This document shows, one piece after another, positions 48,590-59,559 of a stretch of DNA of 64,000 nt. Position numbers and translations under genes: made by a program. Under the pieces are notes generated by a model. It was not told where the DNA came from and ran no database searches. It saw only the letters and a program-made list of their open reading frames with translations. Location: NCBI GenBank assembly GCA_951230915.1, contig OX579639.1, forward strand, positions 5,022,001 to 5,086,000, read 5' to 3'. The DNA is from Antitrichia curtipendula (lineage: Eukaryota; Streptophyta; Bryopsida; Hypnales; Leucodontaceae). Positions within the stretch are counted from its first letter, which is position 1; each line of letters starts with the position of its first letter.

Positions 48590-48890
48590 ATTAATTGAAT
48601 ATGCATTCTTGATAAATAGACTTCTATTGAAAGTGTTCCCAAAGTGCAATGAAACCATTTTCTTAATTAAATTTGGTTGATAGCTTATTCTTTAGATTTT
48701 TGTCTCATGCCCAAGCTATGTGATGGTTTCAAAAGGCCTAAAGAGCTTCTACTTTGAAAATTCATACTAACTACATCTCTTATCCAAAAATTTAATTATT
48801 TTCAATTGCCAAACAAAAACAAAAATTCTTGAAAAAGGTGCCTCCAACCATGCTGAATTACTTATTTTGACGGTTTTGGGTGTTTTCAAG
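48590..48890 (-). repeat. Dispersed repeat 'H', copy right of the PP2C gene
   Basis: Inverted relative to 41230-41530 ('attgaaagtgttcccaaagtgcaat', 'ccaagctatgtgatggtttc', 'actttgaaaattcata'). The PP2C gene lies between the two copies. Confidence 0.6.
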
Positions 48891-49406
48891 TAAACAGCTT
48901 TGTTCAATGTTCGACAAGCGTGTTCCCAAAGAGAGCCTCTCCAAAGCAGAGTTTGCTAGCTTGTGATGAAACAGTTTTTCCAAGGGATTTCCGAAGGCTG
49001 TTGTTATGGCAATGTGAAGAGGTAGGAGTGGCTCATCCGAAAAGCATCCTTCATGGATTTCTGGAATCGAATTTGAAAGTGTCCTTTTCACAACGCTCCT
49101 CTCAGTGAACTTTGTTTTGGTAAGCTCTTGAAGCAATTTTCTCTAGTTCGTTTCTTCGGGTTTTACACACTGCTTATCAGCACGCCTCTTGGAAAGTGTG
49201 CAATTTCTCCTCAGAGCTTCAAGAAGTCCTGTGGATAAGCAATTATGCTCGTGTGATTAAAAATGAATGAAACCCACTAATGAATTTTGTAGCAAGTATT
49301 GAAGGATTCGGTTTCAGGGATTGGATTTTGGGGTTTAGGGTTTCAACCTCTGCTTCGGGTTGCAGGTTTGTTCAAGGGTACAACAGATGGGTGGAGGAGC
49401 TGATTA

Positions 49407-49465
49407 ATGTCTAAGAAGGGCCGCAATTGCGACAGCGACGATGCTGCAGATTTTCGGCCCACGAG
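49407..49465 (+). CDS. Candidate first coding exon of the DCAF8-type gene
   Basis: ATG in good context followed by 19 codons plus two bases (MSKKGRNCDSDDAADFRPT...) and a GT donor (ACGAG|GTAGAA). The exon ends in phase 2. An AG at 51436-51437 (GAAGGCAG|TGAAAGG) would continue the frame exactly through GRKNQGARFKKMYRTKQ into the exon starting at 51478. The acceptor has a poor pyrimidine tract, so this exon is a proposal. If used, the protein is 531 aa instead of 498 and gains a short acidic and basic N-terminus. Confidence 0.4.
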
Positions 49466-51437
49466 GTAGAATGTGGACATTCGCATTCCTTTCTGAATTC
49501 ACTTCTCTTTCCAATTGTTTAAGGACTTTCCTTTTAACCTCTGCAGCCTTTGAAGGATTTTCTCTCATGGTGAGCTGCTATTGTTTTTCCAGGTGAGGGT
49601 CAGAGACTGCGTTCTCTCTCATGCACAAGCCACATAAGTAGCTCAAGTAGATCATAGACTTAGGCCGCACCTGGTTCCTACCAAGAGTTATTCGAAGAGA
49701 TGGTCAAGTTTTTGAAGAGAATGCAGTCCAAGCTCAAGGTGCGGATGTCGAGGACGACAGCCGGGCTTCAGTTTTTTCAAGAGACGAAGTGCATTTGTTG
49801 GAGCTACATTGGTAGCAGTGTCAGAAACGTCGGCCCGTAGCTAGATTTCACACAGGAATAATATGTCGTTACATCAGCGTAGTTGTGTACAGATTTTGGG
49901 TCCATGAATTAGCGACTGCAGCAACAGGATAGACGTTTTCATTTGTATGAGGGACATTCACGTTGGAAATAAAAAGAGATTGTGTAGGCTTTCGTTACTT
50001 TGTGTGCATTTTCATTTTTGTGAATGACTAAGAAATTGGTTATGTCTGAGCCCTGAAAGCAACTGTCACTTCTGTCTCTTCGGTATGGCTTGCATCTACT
50101 GATGACACAAATCCTTTGATTTTCTTGTTTCCGTTTCTGGAAGACATGCAGATCGTAGTGGCACATGCTCAATCTAGTTAGTTTCCAGGCAAATCATCCC
50201 TTGGACCTAACACGTTTGCGCACTATCGAAAGAGCAGCAAGCAGTAATCACTACTATCAGGCTAGAAAAATCATTCTTTATTGCAGCGGGAATACCGCCT
50301 GTCGGTCGGCACAGTACTTTGTCTTTCAAGAGCAGGCATATTCATGTCAGAATGGCCTGCAACCGTGGCTCCCAAGGATTCGCAGCCTTATGCTTCGACG
50401 ATGATTTCCTTGCGGTTTCCTACTCAGATCTCTTCAAGGGTAGGGATTGTGCAGCCGGTCGCTAGCTCCACAATTAGAAACTCAGATTCACGGTGAAACT
50501 TTCGCTCACGAGAATGTGACCGTACTTCTTGTGGGGTTGCAAATCTGTTTGACAGATGCGGTCCATGCGGATGTGGCTCTGACTTAGTCTGAGAGGGGGT
50601 GATCATGCCGGCTTTGGCGTAGGATTTGAGCCGCTCTCCAGACGTGGAATCGTGGGAGGGAGGGCGAGCTACGCTCTGTCTTTTGCCGTCAATTGTACAT
50701 CTCTTGGTAGGTCTGTCGAATTTGTTATTTGAGTGCTGTTTCCGAATCAAAACCGTGTCTGTGACAACTGAGGGTTTCTCTCGCAGCTCAGGGTTCACCG
50801 GGAAGAGCACCGGGACTCCACGGAGTTGCCATCGCCATGGCTTGTTGATAGAGGTCTATCGTCGTTGTTGATGCGATTTGACACCGTTTTGAAATGCCGA
50901 CAATTTGCATGCCGATCTTTTGCGTTGTGGTTTGGCTCTGGACTAGATTTGTGTGCGAATCTGGCAGGGCCTTCCCGTAGCGGGAGTTTAGGGTTTGGCG
51001 GAACTGTGTCTGCGTATCTTCATTGTGTGTTAGAAAACGAACGCTCTAATCACAGGATACTCTGTGCAGAAGGTGGATTCTAAAGCTTCTGTAAGGGTTA
51101 AGATCTGTCGCTGTGGAAGAATCTGTCTGTAGCTTTGGAAGAATTTGCACGTATCTGAAATTGCACTCGCATGCAGGTGGGGATGTTGGTGTGGTGAGGC
51201 TGACGAAGATTGAAAAAGCTCCAACCTATTCCGTTCATGAGGAATCTTACCAAATTGTGAGATAAGTTGGATCAGCTTTGAAGCCTGCGTGCAGGAAGGT
51301 TTAGGATCTCTTGATAGTTTGCGTACACAAAAATACTCGGGAAGGGTTTCATGGATGGAGCCGAATGTGTCGGTGTTCTACTTGTGAAGATGATACAGTA
51401 AGGAGGGTGAATTGGAGCTTTGTGGATGAGAAGGCAG
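49466..51437. other. Presumed first intron / 5' region of the DCAF8-type gene
   Basis: Moderate-GC sequence without clear exons. Several open frames of 60-130 codons occur on both strands (for example 50424-50810 minus) but show no domain or splice continuity with the DCAF8 exons. Presence of alternative 5' exons cannot be excluded. Confidence 0.35.
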
Positions 51438-51477
51438 TGAAAGGGGAAGAAAAAACCAAGGTGCAAGGTTTAAGAAG

Positions 51478-54400
51478 ATGTATCGTACAAAGCAGTTGTA
51501 TAGGTGTGGCTTGGGTGAGCATTGGCGTCGCCAGATTGGGGATGTCAATTCGACTACCTTTGCCCGACAGATTGGAGGTTGTGAGGTATGGAATGTTCCC
51601 CAATTGTTTTTTTTCCAATTTTGCTTCTCTAGTGAGAGTTGCTTAAAGCGCATCTTAATGCCTAACTGTGCTCTTTGCGAGTATGAGTTGGTACCGACAT
51701 TTTTAATTCGGTATTGATGAGAATGTAAATTGGAGCAGATTGCAATGCACTTAGAATCTATTATGGTGTTCAACGAATGTTCGGTACTATGACTTTCTGA
51801 AGTTAAAATGCATAGGTGCTCCTAAAGTGGCCCTGCCCTATACTGCACGAAATTTTTGTATTGAAAAATCCAATATCACCCCTTCTGTTAGATTAGCCTT
51901 GGTGAAGTTTTAAGAGCACTGACAGTTTTCAAGAATCCTGCCTTACTCTAGCAGCTAATGAGATTCATTCTGTACTTCAAAGCTACTGTACAGTTATGCC
52001 CTAAGAAAGGAGCCTCAAACCAGAACAAGTTTGTTGTTATTAGTGAGTGTTGAAATACAAGAGCGTATCCAAAGTGAGTTATCTTTCTCCTGTCACTTAC
52101 ATGTGGAGTTTTGATTTGCAGGATCTCATCCACCGTCTTGTTAACTATGCGGAATTGGAGGGACATAATGGGCGTGTAAATACTGTGACTTTTAACCCCT
52201 CGGGTGAGCTTCTAGTGTCTGGTTCAGATGACCAGGACATAATGGTGTGGAAATGGGCAAGCAAGAAGCGGGTTCTGTCCTATGATTCTGGCCATGAAGA
52301 CAATGTGCTTCAGGCTCAAATGATGCCATATTCTGATGACCGCATCATTGTTAGCTGTGCAGCTGATGGCCAGGTCTGCTCAACCTTTTTTCCTTCTGCT
52401 TTTTGTTAATCAAGGTTTGTGGTGAAATAAGAATGCATCTCATGCTTCTCGCCTTGAAGTAGAGGATATTATTTGCGTCATTTTAAGCAATTTACCCAAT
52501 ACGTAGCAGTGGTTTTGGGGAGATGTATTGAGATTTGGAGAGATCACTTTGGGTACAAGAGCCGAACTCTCTTGAGATCAATTTTCAATATGATGGATTT
52601 CTTGTGCGATCATTCAAACTGGGAGGTTTTAGAGCACTATAAGTGACAGTACACAACCACATTTTTAATAAAAAATCAGTGATCATAGACATTTAGCCAA
52701 GTCATCTTTTCGCCATTTACTAATAAGTACAACCAAGTGTATGGATATATGAGTTGCTGTTGGTAACAGGATCAGTATAGGATCCGGTCTAAGTGGTTTT
52801 AGTATCCTATCTTAGTTTACCTTGGTTTCTGTGTTGTTCAGACTCTTTCTTCATCGCAGTTTCGTTCTTCGTTTTTCTGATTATTATTTTGATAAGGGTC
52901 CAGGGTGTTCTAGGTCTATGCTACCTGTTACCTGCTTAAATTTGGTTTGAAGTCTCTGTCCGAAGCTTATAAATTTTTGAATTACTGCTTCTTGCATAAC
53001 CCAAGTTCTGTACTTCCACTGGGTTAATATTTTACCATGAAGAGATTCGAATAATCATCTGTGCAATATGTGTAGGTGAGGTATGGGACCATTCTGGAAA
53101 ATGGAACAGTCAGTACAAAGAGCCTTGCAAAACACAGCAGCCGTGCTCACAAGATGGCAATTGAGACTGGCAGCCCTCGGATTTTTTATAGTTGTGGAGA
53201 AGATGGCGTGGTTAGACATGTATGTTCTTTCTTCCTCCTCATTCCTTAAATTCTGTGACTCATTCCAAGTGTTGGTCGATCGTCAGTAATCTGTGCACGT
53301 CCTCTTAAACATTTCTTGCAGTAGGAATTGAGAAGCAAGATGTGTGCTGTGAATTTGAAACCCTAGTTCTCCTTGGTTTATCTATCTATTGATGATGTTC
53401 ATTGCCTTCCTGTATTGAGCATATTCAGATAAGATACACAATGATGAGTCTCCCTCGTCAGTAGTTGGGAATCATGAATTGTCATATCCCTCCAAACAGA
53501 GTTTCAGTAAAACTAGAAAATATTGAAGAGAGCATTTGCATGATCCATGGGGAAGTCTTCCAGTGCTCATATACAAAAGGGCTCTCACTATGCACCATAA
53601 GGAGGCCCCCATATTGTGGCCACAAGGAGATCTCCCTATAAATCGGGGGAAGATTCTCTTTATTATGCTATCTGAAACAATCTAATGTTATGAAAACCAT
53701 GTTTGATGGAACATTACAGTTCGCGATTTCTAAGTACAGACAAGGATGAATCACCATTGTGTAGGTTTTCTAAACAATCTGATTTTATTGAAGACCTTGT
53801 TATCACCCATCCTTTTTAATATATTCAAATCTGCAGCTTAGGAACTTTGATTCCTATGTGAAGCGGTATTTATTTTCCTGGTCGCGTTCATTTAGAATTT
53901 CATCACGAGTTTATTAACCGAGTGTACTTCGCCTGTTGTCTCTTTGTTTTTTCTTCTGTCTCACAGAAATTGTTGTTTCCAGTTTGACTTGCGAGAGGAG
54001 AAAAGTACGAAACTCTTGACTTGCCATCAATTTCGATCGGCAACTGGTAAACCCAGCCGGAGAAGAGTAGTTCGGCTCAATGCCATTGTCATGAACCCAA
54101 GAAACTTCAACTACTTTGCAGTGGGGGGCTCGGATCAATATGCACGTGTTTATGACGTTCGGCGGGTTACTGCCAATGGGTTTGAAATGGAAGATCAACC
54201 AGTTGAATGCTATGCTCCAAAGCATTTGCAAGGGCCAGGCAAGCCTCTCGTTGCAAATTTTTAGTGGTCGGAACTTGTGGATATGAAAACCAGTATGCCA
54301 GTACACTATGATTTGGTAGTAGTTATCCGCAATGTCTACATAGTCATGACCTATTGAATTTAAGTGTTTAACCCCTAGGGTTCCATGTTTAGAATAGGAA

Positions 54401-55981
54401 GTTTACTTCGGAAGCTGATTGTTTGATCATGTAACTTTTACAACGTTTTCTTATTGAGCAAGAAGTGGGGAATGATTTCTTCTCTCTATTGGGTGCATTT
54501 TTTTTACCTTCCTTGAACTTTGTTTCAAAGTTGATAGACTAAGCAACGTTTACGGAAGTGGCCACTTTTGACCATTTGAGCACTTAGGGGTTAAGATGAT
54601 TTTCAAGTCTCTATCCTGCACGAACGAAAGTTGACTGTCTGATATTGTTTTCCTTCTTACGGGGGCGTTTCTTTCTCGGTTTGAGGATGCAGGTCACGAT
54701 GAATACATAACATGTGTTGCGTACTCCCATCAAGAGGAGCTTCTAGTTTCCTACAACGACGAGCTGATTTACCTTTTTGATAAATCAATGAGCATGGGTT
54801 CAGGGCCCCCAAAAAACACAGAAGAGGATGCTGAGAAACCGGCAGAGGATGAGGCGGAGGGCTCCCATGAAGAAGCCACAAAACCCCAAGTGTACGAGGG
54901 GCACCGAAACCACCACACTGTCAAGGGCGTGAATTTTTTCGGTCCCAACACAGAATACGTCATCAGTGGATCAGACTGCGGGAGGATCTTTATCTGGAAG
55001 AAGAAAGGAGGAAAACTCGTTGCCTTGATGAAAGGAGATAACAAAGTGGTGAATTGCCTGGAGCCTCATCCTCATGCCACTGTTCTGGCCACCAGTGGTA
55101 TTGACGAGACCATCAAAGTCTGGGCCCCCATCTCGGACCGCATTCTTGAGCTTCCACAGGATGCTGACAGAGTATGTCTCTAAGCTTAGTGTGTTTTGTT
55201 CTGCTTTTTCATGCCTTTTTTGCTATATTCATGCGTCTGGGTTCTCTGATACATGCGGATGGTTGATACGTTCACAACCCTCTCCTGTTGCTTTCATCGT
55301 CACATGGGGCATTGTAGTTGAAAAAGAGGAAGGTCTAAAGATCTCGGATAGACTGCAGATCTCCAAGATCTCAACGGTTCTGATTTAGTTTGGGGAGAGG
55401 GTTATGTCCAATAATCACCTTGGGTCTCCCAGCTCTCGATTGATTGTTAGTACCTAGCATTCTTTATTGAAGCCTTGCAATCAGTCATGATGCCTTAAAT
55501 CTTGAGTATCCATGATGCCCATTCTTCCATTCTTTATATAAAGATACAACTGAGAGGAAGTTTGAGGGATGTTGGACAGAACTTGATGCAAGCATGGAGC
55601 CATATGAGTGGTTGAAAAACTGAGCAGGAGCAGCACTTTGTCAGTGCATCTGTAAAATAGAAAGGGTTCAGAGTAGAAAGGGAGCAGTGCATGAATGCCT
55701 AAAGAATGATACGTGGAGTGCAGGTCATGAGGTTGAATAAGCGAAGGAGAGAGAGCCATGCTGCACATATCCCTCTCACGGCAGGTCTGGTGAGAACGTT
55801 GCTACTGCAACGCCATCTGCAAATACCAACAGACAACGAGATGGGCACTTACACGCGCGTGTCGTTTGAGGGTGGGGCTCTGGATGGAGGACATATAGCA
55901 GTCCTGGACAGTGACTTCGAAGGGGACGACTCCTCAGACGAAGACAGCGCTGGAAATCCAAGGGAATGCATTATCAGTTGA
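51478..55981 (+). CDS. DCAF8: WD40-repeat substrate receptor of CUL4-DDB1 ligase, DCAF8 type
   Basis: Six exons: 51478-51585, 52122-52373, 53076-53219, 53983-54238, 54693-55171 and 55724-55981; 498 aa from this ATG. All joins keep the frame. Five donors are not unusual except the fourth, which is GC (CCAG|GCAAGC). DCAF8 proteins recruit substrates to the nuclear or cytosolic CUL4-DDB1 ubiquitin ligase. Matches to the family run in order: GHNGRVNTVTFNPSGE, SGSDDQDIMVWKW, FYSCGEDGVVRHFDLR, FAVGGSDQYARVYDVRR, VAYSHQEELLVSYNDELIYL, GHRNHHTVKGVNFFGP, VISGSDCGRIFIW, NCLEPHPHATVLATSGID and KVWAP. DDB1-binding WDxR-like boxes are FDLR (169-172) and YDVR (225-228). A charged insert with many Glu (about residues 275-300) separates two blades. 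The C-terminus is acidic (DSDFEGDDSSDEDSAG) and ends RECIIS, comparable to the family's usual end. A 227-bp TTAA element sits in intron 4. Additional 5' coding sequence may exist at 49407. Confidence 0.92.
54239..54240 (+). other. Non-canonical GC splice donor in the DCAF8-type gene
   Basis: Exon 4 ends CCAG followed by GCAAGC, the consensus form of a GC-AG intron. The acceptor is GATGCAG at 54692. Only this phase-1 join reads through (PG|HDEYITCVA). The nearest GT alternatives lead to stop codons. Confidence 0.85.
54368..54594 (+). mobile_element. 227-bp TTAA-flanked MITE in intron 4 of the DCAF8-type gene
   Basis: Boundaries TTAA|CCCCTAGGGTTCC and GCACTTAGGGG|TTAA, with the same terminal bases as the larger family A elements but an unrelated-looking GC-richer interior. 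It lies 129 bp downstream of the GC donor. Confidence 0.75.
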
Positions 55982-56735
55982 GGGCGTCTTTGTGAAGAAG
56001 CTGCAATGGAGACGAAGTGTAGATAGGTTTTATTAATAGGGGCACTTCCCATGCAGCGGAAACCAGACAGACAGACAGACTGATATCAGTCTAGTGTTGG
56101 ATCATATCAGTCTTGTGGAAACTGCATATATTAGCTTGGCCATGTACTGTACAAAGAGAAACAATCAGTAGTGGACCAGGTGTTTGCAGAGTTAGCATTT
56201 GCTTATCGTAGAAAACTCGCTGCTTACTTCACTGTGCTGTCAAGTTTCCAGACAGCAGGCTTGTGTTCTTGTAGACAATTTTATAATGATGAAAAGAGGA
56301 TTCGGTTTGCATCTTGTGAGTTGTAAAGAAAATTTTAAACAGTTTTGTGTTTCTTTGTTGAGGTTGTGTGTTGCTTGTGCAGATGCCAATTGCCTGAAAT
56401 TTTGAACACTGAGGTTGAGGCACCAATTGTCAAAAATACACCCAGTACCCAACCGGTACAGGTGCAGTATTTCCAACGAAGGTTGGAACAGATTTCCAAC
56501 GGAAGCTTGGAATGTGTTTTTTTTGTCTTTTACAAGGTTGGGACTAATAAGATTATGACACATGTCCCAAAGTAATGAGCAAGAAAGTAGGAAGTAGTGA
56601 GCTTGAAAGTAGTTCTTGAATGATTGGAATTAGAAGACCCTAAGCATTGGCTACTCGTGAAGTGCACTTTTTGGCTCCCAAAATTCACAGTATTTTCAAT
56701 TTTGTCAATCGGTATAGGAAGTCAACAAATGGGAA
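55982..56735. other. 3' flank of the DCAF8-type gene
   Basis: Probable 3' untranslated sequence with a (GACA)n stretch at 56064-56080 and two nearby 'atatcagtct' words. Beyond about 56400 the sequence changes to repeat-type DNA. No further gene. Confidence 0.45.
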
Positions 56736-56970
56736 TCCTTAAATGTCGAGGCGGAAGTATATATGGTCATGTCCAATGGATGACAAAGAATCTTTTAGTG
56801 TAGAATAGAAGTGGAACTATTCATCCTCGGAATTTTGTGTAAAAAGGGGAGATCTTCTGCAATACTTTGATTTTCAATGAGTGCTTTTGGAATTTTTTAG
56901 ACTAATGATTCCCATGGTATCAAAATGGATGATTTCCACAGTCACCAATCCATTGTTTAAGGATTAACCT
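56736..56970 (+). repeat. Repeat 'C', left arm of a composite palindrome
   Basis: Copy of 11760-11993. The reverse complement follows on the other side of the TTAA element, at 57668-57900. Confidence 0.65.
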
Positions 56971-57667
56971 TTAACCCCTAAAAGCTCATCATGCGTTTTT
57001 TGGCAACATAGAAATTTTGAACATGTACATGTTAATGGAGATTTGCATATTTTAGGTTGAAATTTTAATAGAAGGTGGAGACAAGGAATATCTTTCATAT
57101 GCACTAAAATTCAGGACATTTGAAAACATGAGTAAAAAATTATGGCCTAATATGTTATTTTTTTTTCCGAATGGGCAATCCGGACGGATAAAAAAAATCA
57201 AATTTTTCATAAACAAATATTTGAAATTGGTTTTCTAGAGTTATATATACGTGGAAAGCTTTTAATTATTCTATTTTGATCAATGAGTCAGAAGTTATGA
57301 GGAGTTGTATGATTCTAAATGATCTGAAATTTTTCAAGCATGTAGCTAGATGGCCTTGAAGAATGAATCCAAAAAGCACCACCATTTTGGATATTTTTTC
57401 ATACAAATGTGATCTTGTGAAGTGTAGCTGCCTAGGTTTTTGTAGGGCCCCCAAAGAGGTTTTGTCACTTCAAATGCTAATATCTTGCAATCTACATGGT
57501 GGAAATTTCTAAGAAAAATTTCACATTTTTTCAAACCAGCATACTACAAGATCCTATGGTTACATAAGTCCAAAAATGATATTTTTCAAAATTTTTTTAC
57601 TTGTACTAGAAATGGCAGTTTTTGAGCGTTTTTGGTGATAACATAGTCAAGGTTCTTCAAGGGTTAA
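56971..57667 (+). mobile_element. TTAA-type element (family A) with internal deletion
   Basis: Left end TTAA|CCCCTAAAAGCTC; right end TTCTTCAAGGG|TTAA; 697 bp. Relative to 13755-14703 about 240 bp are missing between 'gttatgaggagtt' and 'aaatgatctgaaa'. It sits between the inverted arms of repeat C. Confidence 0.75.
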
Positions 57668-57900
57668 ATGATAGGTTGGTCACCGTGGAAATCATCTATT
57701 TTGGTACAATGCAAAATGTTAGCTTAAAAAAATGCCAAAGCACTCATTGAAAATCAAGCTATTGTATAAGACCTTCCCTTTTCACACAAAATTTAGAGGA
57801 TGAATAGTTGCACTTTGGTCTTGCATAGAGAGATTCTTTGTCATTCATCAGCTAAAAAACATCCTCTATGTCGTTTCTCTATGTCGTTTATGGGTTAGTT
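57668..57900 (-). repeat. Repeat 'C', right arm of a composite palindrome
   Basis: Inverted relative to 56736-56970 ('ggtcaccgtggaaatcatc', 'gcactcattgaaaatcaa', 'gaggatgaatagttgcac', 'gattctttgtcattcatc'). Confidence 0.65.
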
Positions 57901-59260
57901 AATGCACTCTCTTGGATTTCTAGCATTGTTGTAGTCAAGTATTGGGACATTGGGATCTTGACAATATAGTGAGCTATGATAAATATGTGTTCTACAATGT
58001 CACATGTATCATTGATTATTCTTTCTTTTATTACATATACCCCAATTCTCTGTTGCAACTTGTGAGATGCTTGCATTCTAGGAATTTCACACCATCCATC
58101 GTAAACTCTTGGAATTTTTAGTTCCAAACAAGAATGAGGTTTGGCATGTTCTAATATAGTCCAATTCAAAAATGATCACCAAAGTCCAGCAATCCAAAGA
58201 AGATCATTAGATTTACATCATTGAAAACAAATACGTATGAAATTAATAGAATTTTTTTCAAAACCTCTTGATAATAAGATATACCTTTATTTTATCCCAA
58301 ATCTTGTCAATCTCTATAGTCATGGTTTGGATTTCAATCCCCTTTAGGACCAAGGATTAATGGTTTTAAAATGACAAATTGAATGGATCATATTGTAAAA
58401 AAAATACTATGTAATTTATATGGTATCAAATTCTACATCACTAAAATTGATGAAAATTCTATATGTGTTGGTTCTAAAACAAATAGATTTGAACAAAAAA
58501 AAAATATATATATAGAACATACTCAAAATTGCTAAAAAAACTTGAGGCTTGAAGTAGAGATTCAAATATTTTTCATGCAACCAAGAAGCTCAAGATACAA
58601 AGACAAAAACAACCAGTTCAAAAAAAATCTTGGAAAATGATGAGATTGAGGTGGATTTAAACACTTGAATGTAGCAAATTCTTGAAACTTGATGACAATG
58701 CAATAACCCTAAGACCAATGTATTTTGTATATCAAATAATGTAGTAAGGTAGGTATGTTTAGAAAAATTTAAAAATCAATGCTAGCAATAAGTTATTAGG
58801 TCAGCACGTTCATCAACACATCCATTAGTACAAAGTTGAATTAAAAAAAATTATTTATTTATTTTTACATATGATTGCCTCAAATTTGATAAAACAAAAA
58901 CAAAACAAGGACCAATTGGGGTTGTTTGTTCATGTAGGAATTACAATAGGCCAATATTTGATCTAGAAAGCGTAATTCAACAATTGAGTAAGGAGGGTAG
59001 AATTCATGCACCTGCCATCCTTGATTTGTTCCGAAGTGTATAATAATTTATTCTATTTTATTTTCCTCAAGTACTTCACACAAAGCAATAATTTTTGACA
59101 ATGACATAACTGGGTCACCTCAAAAGAGACCATCACCCTACACACAAGTGCAGAATTAAGGTGAGGAGTGGCGGAGTATATCAGGATTCGCCTAGTGGGC
59201 TAGTGGTAGGAGCCTTGACAAATTTGACCACCGCCAAGGGTGGTAGAGGGCCTTTTTATG
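57901..59260. other. AT-rich DNA, no gene seen
   Basis: No recognisable coding sequence or element ends. GC content rises from about 59150. Confidence 0.4.
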
Positions 59261-59320
59261 CCCCCCTCCCCCCCAATTGCAAAGGTACGGTTCTTGTGAA
59301 TGGGAGGGGGGGGGGAGGAT
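59261..59320. repeat. C-run and G-run inverted pair
   Basis: A 14-bp C-rich run with one T (59261-59274) and a 19-bp G-rich run (59302-59320) are separated by 27 bp. They could pair as a hairpin or form quadruplex/i-motif structures. Run lengths are also a likely sequencing-error site. Confidence 0.75.
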
Positions 59321-59559
59321 TGCCAATTCGGGATAATTTACAACCTTCTCCTTATAGCTCCAGAACAGGTGCTCCACTTACTCTTGTTCTGGGTTTTTTT
59401 GTTGTGTAAAAGTTGAAAAGTTTTTGTTTCAAATATATTAATGTATTTTAAAAAGTTTGTAAGGAACATGACTTGTTGAGCTTAGGATTTAGTTTTTTCA
59501 ATTTTTTTTAATCTCATTGCTTTGAAGTTATTTTGTCAGTTCTGTGAGCATAGAGGAAA

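Noticed and set aside
50424..50810. 128-codon minus-strand frame inside the presumed DCAF8 intron
   Set aside because: No domain, no splice continuity and no composition contrast with surrounding sequence.
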